Assembly (NCBI GenBank): GCA_027604685.1
Contig: JADHYX010000003.1
Location: forward strand, 19,179-83,178
Direction: 5' to 3'
From: Lobulomyces angularis
Taxonomy: Eukaryota > Chytridiomycota > Chytridiomycetes > Lobulomycetales > Lobulomycetaceae
Length of the DNA: 64,000 nt
Shown: piece by piece, positions 1 to 13,239 of the stretch
How positions within the stretch are numbered: position 1 is the first letter of the stretch
Layout of the letters: each line of letters starts with the position of its first letter
Position numbers and translations under genes: made by a program
Notes under the pieces: generated by a model
The model's database searches: none
What the model saw: the letters and a program-made list of their open reading frames with translations, nothing else
What the model was told of the DNA's origin: nothing

Positions 1-693
1 ATGATTAACGATATACATTTTAAATTATTAAGGCATAAAAAACATAAAAATGCAAGTTAAATTTCTTTCGTTTTTTTATCTAACATTACAGTGGAAATAA
101 ATTAATCTAAAAAATTAATAAGTTTGTTTAAAAGGGAAAGAAAGGAAAAATGTTCGACTTAATCTATTCAAAAATACAATTTGAAAGTACAGAATTTCCA
201 ATAAATAAGTAAATGAATTTTTTTTCCAATATCACTTTGAAAAAGGGTGATGGCAAACTTCTTTCAGATACAATTAGTATTTTTTATTGTTAAAAATTAA
301 ACAAAACTAGTTTTTTTCCAGTATTTTTGTCGAAAATACTAAAGAGTTTTTTTTTGATATTAATTTATCTGTAAGATAGGTTCAAAGATTTTAAACTACT
401 AGTATATATGGTTTATATATTATTTTTACTCTATAACGTACAAAGCATTTCATTTAATGCCATGATTCAATCTTCATCATTTATATTAAATCCTATACAT
501 TAATTTAAATATTTTATTTAAATTAATGTTTTTTGTGTAATGCAGTTCATTTCCTATTTTTCTTTTTTTTTTTTTTTTTTATTTTTACTTTTATTTTTAT
601 TTTTTTATTTTTTTTTTGGATATTAAGTTTAATTTTAAAAATATTTTATCTGAATAAAAAAAGTGAAAAAGGAAAATTTTTTAATATTCAAAA
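1..693. other. intergenic, no gene seen
   Basis: AT-rich DNA with long T-runs upstream of the DnaJ gene. I see no reading frame with protein-like composition on either strand and no recognisable RNA gene. A T-tract at about 563-615 may be part of the promoter or 5'UTR of the next gene. Confidence 0.5.
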
Positions 694-1767
694 ATGAAAT
701 TTTTCCTTCTAGTTAATTTCATTCTAGTTTCATTTATATTTTCAAGACAATTTGAACAAGTTGACTATGAAATCTTCGATCTTCAGGATGAATTGGTGAA
801 GCAGTTGGGACCTTTGGCCAACTTTTATTCTGCTTTAAATATTTCACAAGATGCAAAGCAAACGGATGTTAATAGAGGTTACAGAAAAAAATCACAGGAG
901 CTGCATGTAAGTTTAAAAAGAGCAACTTTTGTTAAATAACAATTATATTTGTTTATTTTTTAGCCTGATAAAAATCCAGATGCAGTAAGATATACTTAAA
1001 CTAAAATTTTATATTAATATAATTCAATTTAAATTTTAAGGAAGCCAATAAACTTTACAAATTACTAACTTCAATCAGCGCAATTTTAAAAGATAAAGAT
1101 TCTAGAGCAGTCTATGACAAGCATTTATATCAAGGCTTTCCTGTTTGGAGGTAAATTGATTTTGTAGCAATTTATTTTTTCTTTTTTTTAAAAGAGGAAC
1201 TGGTTATTATTATAAAAAATTTAAACCTGGAGTAGTCTTTGTTTTTATATTTATATTAGTAGTTTTAACTGCAGTTCAAATTTGTAAGTTTAATTTTATT
1301 CCTATTTGCACATTATTTTTTACTAATTTTTTTTAACTAAATTGAAAGTTAGTAAATCTTTACAAAGATACTTAAAACATTTAAGAAAAGAGGAATTTTT
1401 GAAAAATTTTGACAACAAAACCACGTTAGAGTTAAAAAAATTATTAAAAAAGGATTTTGGTTTGGATTTACCTATAAAAAAGAACGAAGTTTTTTCATCG
1501 AAGGAAGCTATTCAAATTTTAGAAGAAAACGGTATGCTTCCTGCTAGTTTATTTGACGAAGATGAAAAATTGCAGCTGAAAAATTTGATTTTTATTAGTC
1601 TTCCAATTAATCTTATTAAGTTGCCTTACACCATATTTAAAGTTCTAACCGAGCCTAAAAAAGTTAAGGATGAAACTGTGGAAGAAGAGAAAAATGTAAT
1701 TAGAAAAACTCCAGAAAAAAGGAGAAAAAGACTTAATGTTAAAATGGACAAATTTGACTTCAATTAG
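694..1767 (+). CDS. ER membrane DnaJ-domain protein (Erj5/DNAJC1-like)
   Basis: Five exons join in phase: 694-906, 964-984, 1041-1150, 1195-1283, 1349-1767, giving 283 aa. Residues 1-17 are a signal peptide. A J domain follows (about 40-105), with the HPD motif built across the first splice (LH then PDKNP). A hydrophobic segment (about 121-137) is encoded by exon 4, then a basic, charged tail. This order (signal peptide, luminal J domain, one membrane span) is that of yeast Erj5 and animal DNAJC1, which act as Hsp70/BiP co-chaperones in the ER. The ATG at 694 is the only start that gives the signal peptide. The exact orthologue is inferred; the J domain itself is clear. Confidence 0.8.
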
Positions 1768-2056
1768 TTGAAAAAATCTATTTTTTTTTTGGATACTTTA
1801 AAAATATTTGCTATTTTTCATAATTCAATAAAGGTTCAACCTCTTGTTTCTATATTTAAAATTTTTTTTTTTTAATTAAAAAAATTAAAATTCTTGGTTT
1901 AGATAAATCTTAGTGAAATGGATTAGATTGTTTTCTAGTTGTATTTTTTGAAACACCACAATTTGAAAGTGATGTATGTTTCCTGAATTTAAATCTCCGC
2001 GCGTATTTTAAAATAGGGTTTTTCTGGGTTTATATTTTTCAAACTAAAATTTCTAA

Positions 2057-2428
<372 letters not shown>

Positions 2429-3461
2429 TTTTTGGAATAAAAAATATTAAAAATCTTGGAAATTTTTTTTTTTATTTTTTCTTCAAAGTTGAAACAAATT
2501 TTTAAATAAAAAAAATAAAAAATTTATAATCGGTAATTTATTTTTAATGCAATATTTTTTAAGTAAAAAAATAAAAAAAATAAATTTTTTTTCTTTTGTT
2601 GCTTTCAACTTTTTTTTTCTTTTACTTTTTTTTTTTATTTCTATTTTCATTTTTATTTTTTAGCTTTATTTTATTAGTAGAATTATTCCATGCTTCTTTT
2701 TTTTTGTTTTTGCATTGGTATGTCACAAGAAATCGGTAAAAAAAAAAGGAGTAATAAAGTTCAAAACATCAGTGCGATTTGCTGGAGCTTTATCTCTGTA
2801 TCATGAGTTTCTTAACTTTCTATTTTTCCTCCAGGTTGCTTGGTTTTTTTATGAGTGTCGTTTTTTGTAATTGAATGGAACCTTAGATGTCCTCTATTTT
2901 CAATACTCATTTAGTAGCCTCCTCTAAGTATTAGTCTTTGTATTGATAATTTTGAAACAATTGAATTAGCGTTAGCCGCTGCAGGTTTTGAAGTTCCTCA
3001 AACTCAATGTGCTCTTCCAATTTGGAGTTTCCACAATTCTATTGGAAACTTTGTATTAACTGCTAAAATGGACTAGGATTTTCAATCAAGTATGTATGTT
3101 TTGGCTCTTATAACAGATGCATTTTTTTATTTAGGTACGATCTTTCTGAAAAATCTGTTCTTATATTTACTATGTAACAAAAAATGTTATTTTAGTTGTT
3201 TTTCTTTCATAAAAGTACTGTAATAAAATAAAGCCGTCGTAAATTATGTTCACCTCTAAATTTTTCAGTTACATTTTCAAATTTTGTAATTTAACTTCAA
3301 AAATTAAACCAAGTTAATTAATCAAGTATATTCTCAATTTTTCTAATTTGATAATTGGTACATTCAAATCAGTAAACTTAAATTTTCATATTTTTTTTGT
3401 TTTGTTAAGTATATAGTCTTTATGTGTAAAAAAAATTAAAAATTTTGAAAAAATTAAATCC
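2429..3461. other. gene-poor stretch with possible coding relic
   Basis: About 1 kb between LC8 and NSRP1. Most is T/A-rich. At about 2930-3075 (+) one frame reads like protein (ETIELALAAAGFEVP then CALPIWSFHNSIGN) but it has stops on both sides, no start and no matching splice partner. I do not recognise the family. It may be a decayed gene fragment or chance. Confidence 0.3.
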
Positions 3462-4784
3462 ATGTTTAATAAAAAAAAAATTCCTCTTACTTTTGGAATT
3501 AATGTAAAATCGAAAAATGATAATTTAAAAAACTTACCTACACAAAAAAAATCAATAATTGATACAAAAGATAGGGTAGATTTAGGAGGGGAGAGTAGCA
3601 GTTCCTCTTCTGATGAGGATAAATCAGATACAAAAGATGTAATCATAAAAAGGGCCAATAAACAAATAAACACTTCTTCCAGCTTAAAGGAAGAGTTATT
3701 GGTAATTCAAAATGCGCAGGAGGAGGATCCTGATATTTTCGACTATGACAAGAGTTATGACAGGACAAAACTTTTACAGGAAACTAAAAAAAAGTTAAAA
3801 AGAGGTGAATTGGATCAAAACGGAAGATTAAAGGTTAACCATATTAAATTTGATTATTTTTTTTATACTTTATTTGTATTTTTTTTTTTTTTAGCCCAGA
3901 TATATAGAAAATATAAAAAAAGCTTCGGAGCAAAGAAAACTGGATTATGAATTAGCTGAAGAAAAAAAAATTGAGAGAGAACGAAAACAAGAGAATGGTA
4001 TTGTTAACAAAATACCTAGATAAAATGTGACAAGGTTAACAAAATTATTTTTAATGTAATTTTAGGTTTATTTGATGAAAAAGAAAAATTTGTAACAGAT
4101 AATTATAAAAAACTACAACTGGAAAGGGAACTTTTAAAAAAAAAAGAGGAGAATGAAGAAGCTAAGATTGATATGAATGGATTTTATAAAGGAATTTTGC
4201 AGGATTTTGACAGAGATAATGGTAATATTTGTATTTTTTTATTATAACGCTGATGTCTTTAAGATGTTTCCATTGTTAGCAAAGCTGAGGAGGCCTTGTT
4301 AAAGGAGAAACTAAGATTAGATCAAGAAGAGGAGGAGATTTTGAAAGACAAAATAGAAGAAAATACTAATATAAAAGTAAATGATTCAAACGAGGTCGTA
4401 GATAAATCAAAACTGCTTAAAGGAGGACTAAATATTTCCAAAAAAAAAATAATTCAAATGCAAAGAGAGGAAGAGGTTTTTAAGGAAGAAATAAAAAAAC
4501 TAAAATTAAAAGAGCAGGAGGAAGCTCGATTACGTGAAGAGGAATTCTTAAAGAGAAGAAAGCTGAAAGCAGAGCGGATAAGGCAGAGTATGTTGTTGAA
4601 ACAACAACAACAGGAAGTAGATTTGAAAGAAAAAAAATTGAAAGAAGAGGATTTACAAGATTTCAAAGCTAATTTAAAAAGAAAAGTAGATGAAGTAGGG
4701 TTATTAAGTGCAAAAGAAAGGTACTTGCAAAGAAAAAAATTAATGGATGTAAAAAAAGAAGAAAGTAGTAGTGACAGTGATTAA
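3462..4784 (+). CDS. NSRP1: NSRP1/CCDC55-like nuclear speckle splicing regulator
   Basis: Exons 3462-3833, 3895-3997, 4066-4221 and 4264-4784 join in phase to 383 aa. The N-terminus is basic with a Ser-rich acidic patch (SSSSSSDED). Residues about 80-195 match the DUF2040 core of NSRP1: IFDYDKSYD, then PRYIENIKKASEQRK, then FDEKEKFVTDNYKK. The C-terminal half is a long, charged Glu/Lys/Arg coiled coil ending in an acidic SSSDSD tail. NSRP1 proteins are nuclear RNA-binding factors that influence alternative splice-site choice, which fits an intron-dense genome. Family assignment rests on the DUF2040 motif. Confidence 0.85.
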
Positions 4785-5112
4785 TAATACAAAAGATATC
4801 TATACATATTTTTTTTTTCAAATTCAAATTAGATAATTTACATATTCGACATTAATTTTTTTAATTTTAAATAATAATATAATATGTTTTAATTAACTAT
4901 GTGTAGATATTGAAAATCAACTGCTTATTTATTTTTTACCAAGTCATACTGCAATTGCATTGACTCAAATGAAGTTGTACCAATTGATTAACGACATCTT
5001 ACACCAATTTAATAAGGAGGCTTCATTCAAGGAATTTAAAAAAAAAAAAAAAAAATTCTTCTAAAAAAAACCAACAAAAAAAATAAAATTAAAGTACTTT
5101 CCTCTTAACTAA

Positions 5113-5536
5113 ATGTTTAAATTTAATATTTTTCTGCTTTTAAACCTCTTATTTTCATCAGCTTTAACACAAGCTGTTGAGCAACCTGCCCAAAATGGAC
5201 TTTCAAGAGGTAATACTAACAAATGTATCTAATTTTTCTCAACTAAATTGCAATTTTTTTATTTTAGAGATAATAATTGTCATTATTGTCTTAGCGATAG
5301 TTTTATTCTTTGTTACATTCTTTGCCTTCTTAGTATTCTTAAAAAAAAAGAGAAATGCAAATGAACCAAAAGGTGTAGAAAAGGAACCTAAGTCTGTTCT
5401 TAGTAAAAAAGATAGTATAAGGGAGCACAGAAGAGAGTTGGATGAATGGAAAGATGAACTACACAATGTTACTTTAAACAGAAACAAGAGTCTGCAAAAA
5501 TCAAAAGCTGCTACTGGAAGTGTTGCAAATGTATAA
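5113..5536 (+). CDS. small type I membrane protein, unknown
   Basis: Two exons (5113-5209, 5268-5536) give 121 aa. The first encodes a signal peptide (MFKFNIFLLLNLLFSSALTQ) and a very short ectodomain. The second begins with one strongly hydrophobic span (EIIIVIIVLAIVLFF onward), then KKKR and a charged cytoplasmic tail rich in Lys, Glu and Ser. The intron also stays open when unspliced, but that version loses the signal peptide, so the spliced form is preferred. No family recognised; a minimal surface or endomembrane protein is an inference. Confidence 0.6.
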
Positions 5537-5716
5537 TATTTTGAAAAATTAAACCTTTAAAATTAATTAATAATATATTTTTGATTATAGGTTTAAATTA
5601 AGAATGGGTCATTACCAATTTTTTATCTTTTTTTTTATGTGCTAAACTTAATTTTTTTATTTTATTTTTCATATGAATATATTTACTTAAATCGATGAAA
5701 TATTGTGTTGCTTTTT

Positions 5717-5841
5717 TTAAAAAATAATCTTTTGGTATACTTGATTTTCCACTGAGTTTATGTTTTTAACAACCCCCAGAACTCTTTGTAGAAATTCATT
5801 AAGCTCAATTAAACTTTTATCGCTGGCTGCGCTTATAAATT
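5717..5841 (-). other. orphan exon-like frame
   Basis: A minus-strand frame of about 41 codons reads like a coiled-coil segment (DKSLIELNEFLQRVLGVVK, then a stop at 5717-5719). It is opened by a stop just upstream and has no start codon; the adjacent AAG could be a splice acceptor. The next upstream minus-strand DNA is the start of the USP19-like gene, so a partner exon is hard to place. Could be a gene relic or chance. Confidence 0.2.
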
Positions 5842-5923
5842 TTTAAGTAGAGTGAGGAACTTTTGAAGGAGATGGAAGAAATCTTGAAAAAAATTTTTAT
5901 TTTTTTACTTTCATACAGAAAAT

Positions 5924-8900
5924 ATGGCCAAAACTAAAGAAATGATTAATGAAGAATGGCTACCTGAAAACGTTAAAAAGTTGAAGGTTTAAATAAAGGA
6001 AAAAGCATAACAAATTAATGTAGAAACTTTCAATCCATTCTATATAGAATGCCAGCAAGAAACCTGCAGCATATACAATCTCAAGTAAAGATAAGTCGGT
6101 GATTGATTCACTTGACAAATCCAGAAATCTTTTGGAAAGTAGAAGTGATAGCAAGTATGAAATTGAAACAGAAGAAAAATTCGATGAAGAAACACCAATT
6201 CAGGTCATACCATCAAAGTTACTGAGGGATACACATAAGCAACCTATGTATTAATTTAATTTTTTCATTTAATTTTTTACAGATTTTACAAAAATGAACT
6301 TTTATTTAAAAAATTCTTAATTTACATTTTTTAGCTTTAATTTTGAAATTAGAGAAAATGCGCTAGTAATTTTTTTGCACCAGAAAAGAGTGAAGACTGG
6401 TCTTGTTAAAATAATTTCTACTGATGTAAGGAAAGTTTATATTGTATGGCTTTTAACATATTTACTAGGAATTAAGATATCAAATTGAGTTTGATGAAAC
6501 TTTGAATTTATTACCTTTGAACGTGAATTTGCGAAAATTACAGCAAAAGTTATTTAAATATTTTTTAGTAAAACACTATGTTTCTAGCGAAAAATTGAAA
6601 TTGATAATTAAATTTGAAATTATTGAAGACAAATTGTAAGTCATCTAAAAAAAAAAATAATTTAAAATAACACGTTTTTGTAAGAGCTGAAAAAGATGAT
6701 ATGCTATTGAAAGAACTGAATTTCTATCGAACGCAGTACCTAAAGGATAAGAGATTGCTTAATATACCCAGCCATAGGAGTGACTTTTTTTTTCACGAAG
6801 CGTTTACTCAGGCTCAATATTTACAAAGAGGCAAATCAGCAACTCCTTACCAAAGGTTAAATATAAAGTTTCAGACTGAGCTACTTCTTGATTCGTTGAA
6901 TATCAATTCTCCACATTGGTCAAATCATCAATTGGTTAGAGATGAATCCTTTGATATAAAAAATTCTGTGTCTTCGCAAAATAAAATTTGTCGCAAGAGA
7001 TTTAATGATATGGAATATCTGATTTATCATTTTGGACAAAGGTTTATAGCTGAGGATAAAAAGGAAAGTAGTTCAATTGAAGAAAGAAATTTAGAACCCA
7101 AGTAACAATTAATTTTAATTTTTTTTTACTTTAAAAACAAAACAAAATTTTTTTAGATACACAGTCACTTCAAGCAATAATTTTGTGATAGTTACCATTT
7201 TTCAAAAAAATTTAAAATCTAATCAGTTTAAAGCAATATATAAGCATAAAACTGTAACATACCCATCAAAATTGTTAAAAATTAATTTCTCTTTTTGTTT
7301 AGCTATTAGTGACTTTTGTGGATTTTACTTTGAAGTTATTACCAATCAAATTAGAAAGCCTGGATTTCAACATTAACTATGATCAATCATTTGTAGAAAT
7401 AAACGGGGAGAATATAGCAATACATCTGTATAAAACAGTGGAAGCCAGTAAGGATCCGAAAAATTTCGTCTTAAAAATTAAGGACCAAGCCCTACGAGAA
7501 ATTAAAAAAGAAGCCAATGCAAATGGAATTTCCTACGAAGAACCTAAAAAAAAAAAACCAAAAAAAAAAAAATCGAAAAAAGCTGTGGAAAAAACTAATG
7601 GCACAGCTGACATACCTATAAAAAAAGAAGAGGTGTTATTAACAGTTGGCATGGATGATACTAATACCGCAATGTGTAAAACTTTAGGAATGGATATCCA
7701 TAAAGATGAGTCGCAAGTGAATTTAAATAGTTATATCCTTGTGGATCAAAACAGCGACTTAGTGGAAACCATGCGTAATACACACACCGACCAAACTAAC
7801 GAAAATGAAAAGAATTGTAATTACATCATTGAGGAGGTAGGCTTGCTTAAAAGTGAGAATAGTCAAAAAGCGAACCCGGTAGAGCCATTGACATATGAAA
7901 GATGTGAATACCCAGAGTTTGGCTGCAATGTTAATTCGGAACTAACAAAATCCTTGTATAACTCTTGCTTAAATGAAAATTCCTCTTCTAATAAATCAAA
8001 AAAAAGAAAAAAAAATAAAAAATGTGCAAAGAACGATGTAGAGGAAAGCTCCATCAAAAATTTGGCAAATTCCAAGAATATAGTTGTTGGTGATGTATCT
8101 TTTGAGAGAAACAATAATTTAAATAGCAGTGAGTTTGAACACGTTTCACCACAATCTACTTTTGTTCCAAAAAAAATAAAAAAAGTTATTCATCAAGGAG
8201 AAGTTCCTAGTTTGCAAGAAGATGAAGTTGTCGAAACTAGTAATAATTTAGTACCCACTGAAAGTATGGAATGCGGAAACACCGATAGCATTGTTTTAAA
8301 AGAAAATAAAGTAAAAAGCAGTTCCAAGGAATTTAATTCAAAAATAAAGTGTGAAGATAGCAGAACATCTGATAATGAAAGTTTTTCCCATCGCCCTGAA
8401 GTAGAATCCCCTACTTCCATCAATTCTGAAACACAGAAAAAAAAAAGGAAGAAAACTAACAAAAAATCGGTCGTTGAAAATAGGCATCATCTCGCATTAA
8501 AGCAAAAGTCTAACGGTACAAAGGTTCTGACTGCAAGTTGTGCATTAGATACAGAAAATAATGCTGATACTTTAAATGAAAATAACAACTGTAGTGATGA
8601 TGAGCTTCATCATAATTCCCCAGCATCACTTAATGCTGAGGTTAATCATGAAAGCACTAGTGTAAGTGGTGCGGAAGAAACCAAGGAAGATATCGTTTTG
8701 TTTAATGTGAACGAAGGCTTTCAGTCAGAAAATAGTGATATTCCTATTGCGGTACTTTCTGACCTTATGCATTTACTTATTTTTTTTAATGTTACTAGCG
8801 AAAAGAATTTATGAGTGAAGATATTGATGAAAAAAATTTTTTTTTACAAGAGGAAGGAGATGAATGTAATGAAAGTAAATCTGTAGTAAGAAATAAAGTT

Positions 8901-11269
8901 ATATCGGGTAGATGTGGTTTGCTGAATTCTGGAACTGTAAGCAATCCAAATCCATGCGTTCTTTTTTAATTCAAAAATTTTGTTTAGACCTGTTATATGA
9001 ACAGCATTATTCAGTGCTTGGCAACGTATCCGTATTTTGTTGATTACTTTTTATGTAAAAACAACTTATTGTTTTTCATATTTTCATGTCGGTTAAAAAA
9101 AAAAAAAAAAAAAAAATTGCATAGCCGGAACATATCTTCAACACATTAACGTTGTTAGCAAGTTTAGTAGCAAGGGAGAGATTGCCAGAAAGTTTTGCTT
9201 GCTATTAGAGAAGTTAAATGATGAACATTCAACACCTTTTTTTCCCTACGAATTCTCGGTACTTTTTTTTTTTTGTACATTAATTTCTTTAGAATGCCGT
9301 CGTAAAGTATTCAAATTTATTTGACGCTACAATGCAGCATGATTCTCAAGAGTTTTTAAACTGGTTATTAGATAACTTACATGAAGGTAAAAAATTATAT
9401 ACCATTAAATGTTGAATAATTTTAGATGTCAACTTAATCAAAACTAAACCTTACGTTGAAATGGATGACTATGATGGTTCTATTAAGGACGAGGTGTGTA
9501 TAGAGTCTTTATAGGTTTTGAAAAAATTTTAAATAATTTTTCTTCTTTCAGGAAGTTGCCAAAATCTTTTGGGATGCGCATGTTAAAAGGAATGATTCAT
9601 TAATTGGTATATAAAAATTTACTGAAAAAATAACAATTCTTGTGATAGTGGATCATTTTTATGGACAATATAAGTCAAAGATGACCTGCACTGTTTGTAG
9701 ACAGGTAAACCTGGCAACTCGTAATTTATTTAATAATAATTTACAGATTTCCATTAAATTTGACCCGTTTATGAATTTGACAATAGAAGTTCCTAATTTA
9801 ACTGTTGATACTGAAGTTTTTTTTGTTAGGTCGGATAACAGCACTACTATAAAGGTTTAGCAACCACCCCCTTATTTAATTTAACAAATTTATTTGCAGA
9901 TTAGATTGAACATAGACTATGACTTCAGTATAAGAAGAGTTATTCAAAAACTTTCAGCTAATACAGGATTTCCAGCGAATGAAGTAAAACATAAAATAGA
10001 CCTTTTTTTGTTGTTTATTTCTTATTAGATATTATTTGCGGTACATAAATGCGGTGAATACTTTTTCGATTATGACACTCAAAAATTTTTAGATAGTAGT
10101 TGGACGCAAATTAGTTTGGTTTCAAACTATGAGTTCTTCTTGTAAGTTATTAATTTTTTACCAATTTTTCGGCTATTTTATTAAATACCTTCAATAGCTA
10201 CCATTTTATACCAAATCGCGCTTATATCCAGCTTCTTCACTGTGTAAAAAATGTTGAGGACAGCAGTAGATTAATAGTAGACAAAAATAGTTTCATGTCA
10301 ATTTCTGCAGGGACGTACTCTATGTCAGAACTGAAAAATGTCATACATAAAAATTTAGAAAAGTATACATTTTAAAGTAGAAATTTTTAATTTAACGCTT
10401 TAGGCATTTGATTACCTTAGAAGAACCTTACATGCTGGAGGAAATTTTGCAGAAGACTATGCATTTCATTGATGAAAATGACAACATAGTTACTGACGAC
10501 CAGTTTGACCTTGAATCTGGTTGTATAACGAGCTTCAAGGTACTTTGGTCTTCACAAATATTCGACTATGAAAGCTTTATTACTCCGAAGGTATCTTGAA
10601 CATAATTTTATCTTTTTACTGAACAATTTTTATGTAGTTAATTAAAAAATTCAATGATACACCTTCTCCTACTTTCGTGTTCTTATCGGATTGCATTAAA
10701 AAACATTTAGAGGTGGAAATCGTTGACGAGTACTACTGTTCTAAGTGCAAAAAACACCAGAAAGGAGAAAAAAAGTTGGATTTTTGGAAATTACCTTCAA
10801 GTTTAATTATTCATTTGAAAAGATTTTTTCAGTTTAGTCATGATAGCAATTGGATTAAAAGGGAAGTTTCAGTGGACTTTGATTTGGAGGGTGTAAGTTT
10901 TGAGGAATTTTGTTTGAATAAAAAAGAATACCAAAAATATGATTTGCTTTCTATAAGGTTAGCAATGAATAATTTTAAATTTTGTTTAATTTACTTTTTC
11001 CTATCTTGATTTTTGTAGCAATCACTATGGTAGAATTTCTTCAGGCCATTGTAAGTTTATGATATTTTATTAAGAAAATTAACTTTTATGTAGATACATC
11101 TCATTGTAAGGTGGGAGAAAAATGGTGTCAGTTTGATGACGATGAAATTACCGAGATTAGCAACAGTGATGTCATTGTAAGTTCAATAATTTTTAAATCT
11201 TTTTTAAATAAGTGTACTTTTTTACAGACTCCTTCTGCTTATTTATTATTTTTTGAAAAACAAGTGTAA
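5924..11269 (+). CDS. USP19: USP19-like deubiquitinase with two CS domains
   Basis: Twenty-four exons join in phase to 1,396 aa: 5924-5986, 6048-6247, 6335-6425, 6469-6548, 6588-6635, 6685-7101, 7157-7253, 7303-8751, 8799-8936, 8988-9054, 9125-9258, 9293-9386, 9426-9493, 9552-9606, 9649-9704, 9747-9854, 9900-9983, 10029-10141, 10198-10362, 10404-10590, 10638-10957, 11019-11050, 11094-11176, 11228-11269. Two p23-like CS domains (about 90-160 and 300-390) precede a Lys/Ser-rich linker and a USP domain. The Cys box (CGLLNSGTTCYMNSIIQCL, catalytic Cys about 863), His box (GHYTSH, about 1355), the following FDDD and two CxxC zinc-ribbon pairs (CTVC, CSKC) are intact. CS-CS-USP order is that of USP19, which trims ubiquitin chains and engages Hsp90. 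No MYND finger or tail anchor is seen. TACAG before the ATG may end a 5'UTR intron. Confidence 0.88.
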
Positions 11270-13026
11270 TTTCTATCTTATTTATACTATTTTTAATTGT
11301 ATCATTAAAAAAGATTGTTTAATGTTTTGTTTTAATAAATTCAAGTTATAAAATTTCCAACATAAGAAGTTGTATTTTATTTATTGACAAACTTAAATTA
11401 GTTTCATTCATTATACTAAATAAAATAAAATTTTTATTTCTATTTCAGAACAATTTTAGTAAATATTTAGGTACGTTGAACATCCACCCTGAACTCTAAG
11501 TACAAATACATCGAATGTTTTTATTATCCAATGTTTTTTAAATTTGATTCTTGATGTAAAAAACGTTGGTTGTTAACTGCATTAATTTCATCTAAATCTG
11601 CAATACATACAATAAAAGATCACGTATAATTAAATGTGATTGATATTTGTGAATGTATTAGTACAAATATAAAAAAAAAAGAATGATTTCTATTTTAAAG
11701 ATGGATAGAAGGTGTAGCAACATTTTTTTTTGTTCAAAAAATTGATTTGAATTATAATGCGTATTATCAATGTTTCTATTAGTGTATTCCAATAGTATTT
11801 TATCAAATTCACTCTTAATTTTATATAATTTATTTATAGTCATTTTATTTGAATTAAAAACTTATGACTATTTAATATTTGATGTGCTTGTATGAATTAA
11901 TTGTTGTTTAAAATAAGCAAAAAATGTAAAATGCTTTTGGAACTTTAGAAGTAGAAACGGAGTCCACAACTTGCCATTTAGATATCATACTGAAGAAATA
12001 TTGTTTTCTATACAATGTACTAATATCTGTACAGAAAATCTTAATGTTTTTTTTAAGTTTTATGTTTACTTGACTCCTCCATTATCCGAAATTATGGTTC
12101 TGAAAAAAAGCTTAACGAAAGACAGACAAGATCCCTTTCCGTTCTGTGAGTTTCAGTTTTAGACTCAAGTTTTCAACGCAAAGACTTATGAGTCTACAAA
12201 AGTTTAAAAATGATTCTGGGACTGAAAATCTGCTTTTTCAAGTCTTCCTTCAATCTTGAGGATTTTGGCTGAATTTTGGTGACTTGGTCACATGGAATGA
12301 TATAGGGATTAACTGGAAGCAAGTAACCAAATAAAAGATCTGTTCGCAGAGCACTGAAGTTGAAATTCTAATGGTAAATCTATTAGGAGACAGCTTCTTA
12401 TTTGGTTATTACTAATGTTTTTGTTTGCTAAAGTTAACTTTCAAAAACTTTATTTCATTAGGAATTTCAACATTTTCTTTGATGGAAAAATGCGTTTTGC
12501 AAAAGTGCGATGACTCATTTCCTTCAAAACTGAAATTATTATTCATCAATTTTCTCAGTTTAAATTTGATCCTTTTTTTTAATATATGACATTGATCAAT
12601 TTTTCTGTGAAATGTTTAATTTTCTTTAATTTGGTTATATTCATTGTAAATTTGTACAAATTTAATTAATGTTTTGTTGGCTACGCTTTACGACTTAAAA
12701 GAAATCATGTTTTTTGGGCATAAACCCAATTTAAACTTAAAGTTTGTGAAATGATCAAAGAGACATTTAAGAAAGTACAAATACTACTCTATTTAACCTT
12801 TTTTAATTTTTAATTACCCAGAATATTTAAGGTTTTAACCCTTCAAAAAAGAAAAAAAAGTATAAAGAAATTTTGTACGTCTCAATTTAATTTAAAAATG
12901 TATCTAAATATCTTGCTTCTTCACTATGAAGTTTAAGATATAAAAATTAGTTGATTAAAAATTTTGCAAATTATAGGAATTTTAACACTTTTCTTTTTAT
13001 CTCATTTTAATTATGAGATGTTATTT
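11270..13026. other. long intergenic stretch
   Basis: About 1.75 kb between the USP19-like gene and the permease leader. Composition is less homopolymeric than most intergenic DNA here, but no frame shows a recognisable domain and no exon chain can be built. An 11-bp inverted repeat (12324-12334 with 12398-12408) is present, with no further support as an element. Confidence 0.4.
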
Positions 13027-13034
13027 TATATATA
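13027..13034 (+). promoter_or_regulatory. TATA-like element upstream of the permease
   Basis: TATATATA followed by GAAGGG lies about 50 bp before a short upstream reading frame and about 405 bp before the permease start. It would fit a TATA box for a transcript with a long leader. No transcript data. Confidence 0.35.
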
Positions 13035-13080
13035 GAAGGGACCCTGCCTGCTTTTTAAAGCCGAAGTTTATAAATTAAGA

Positions 13081-13212
13081 ATGGCATTTAATTTATTGAG
13101 TTTGACTTCTTGCCAGCCTCCAGGATATACTTCTTCGTTTTTACCAGCATCTGCTTTCCTTCATCAACAATTTCGTTATGAACAATTGAGTGAAGTGAGT
13201 GCTACAACTTAA
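13081..13212 (+). other. upstream ORF or 5' leader exon of the permease
   Basis: A 43-codon frame starts at the first ATG after the TATA-like element. It contains GAAGTGAGT at about 13193-13201, which is a strong 5' splice site. A matching acceptor (TTTGAAAAG) ends just before the permease ATG, giving a possible 5'UTR intron of 13196-13436. Joined that way, the short frame is out of frame with the permease, so it would act as an upstream ORF. No homology recognised. Confidence 0.35.
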
Positions 13213-13239
13213 GTTTGCTTTTGCTTTGTTTGAAAAACT

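Noticed and set aside
7863..8462. Minus-strand open frames inside the USP19 linker
   Set aside because: Phe/Ser/Leu-rich shadows of the Lys/Glu/Asn-rich linker exon on the other strand.
12324..12408. 11-bp inverted repeat TAACCAAATAA
   Set aside because: Short, AT-rich and without ends or duplications typical of an element; likely chance in such DNA.
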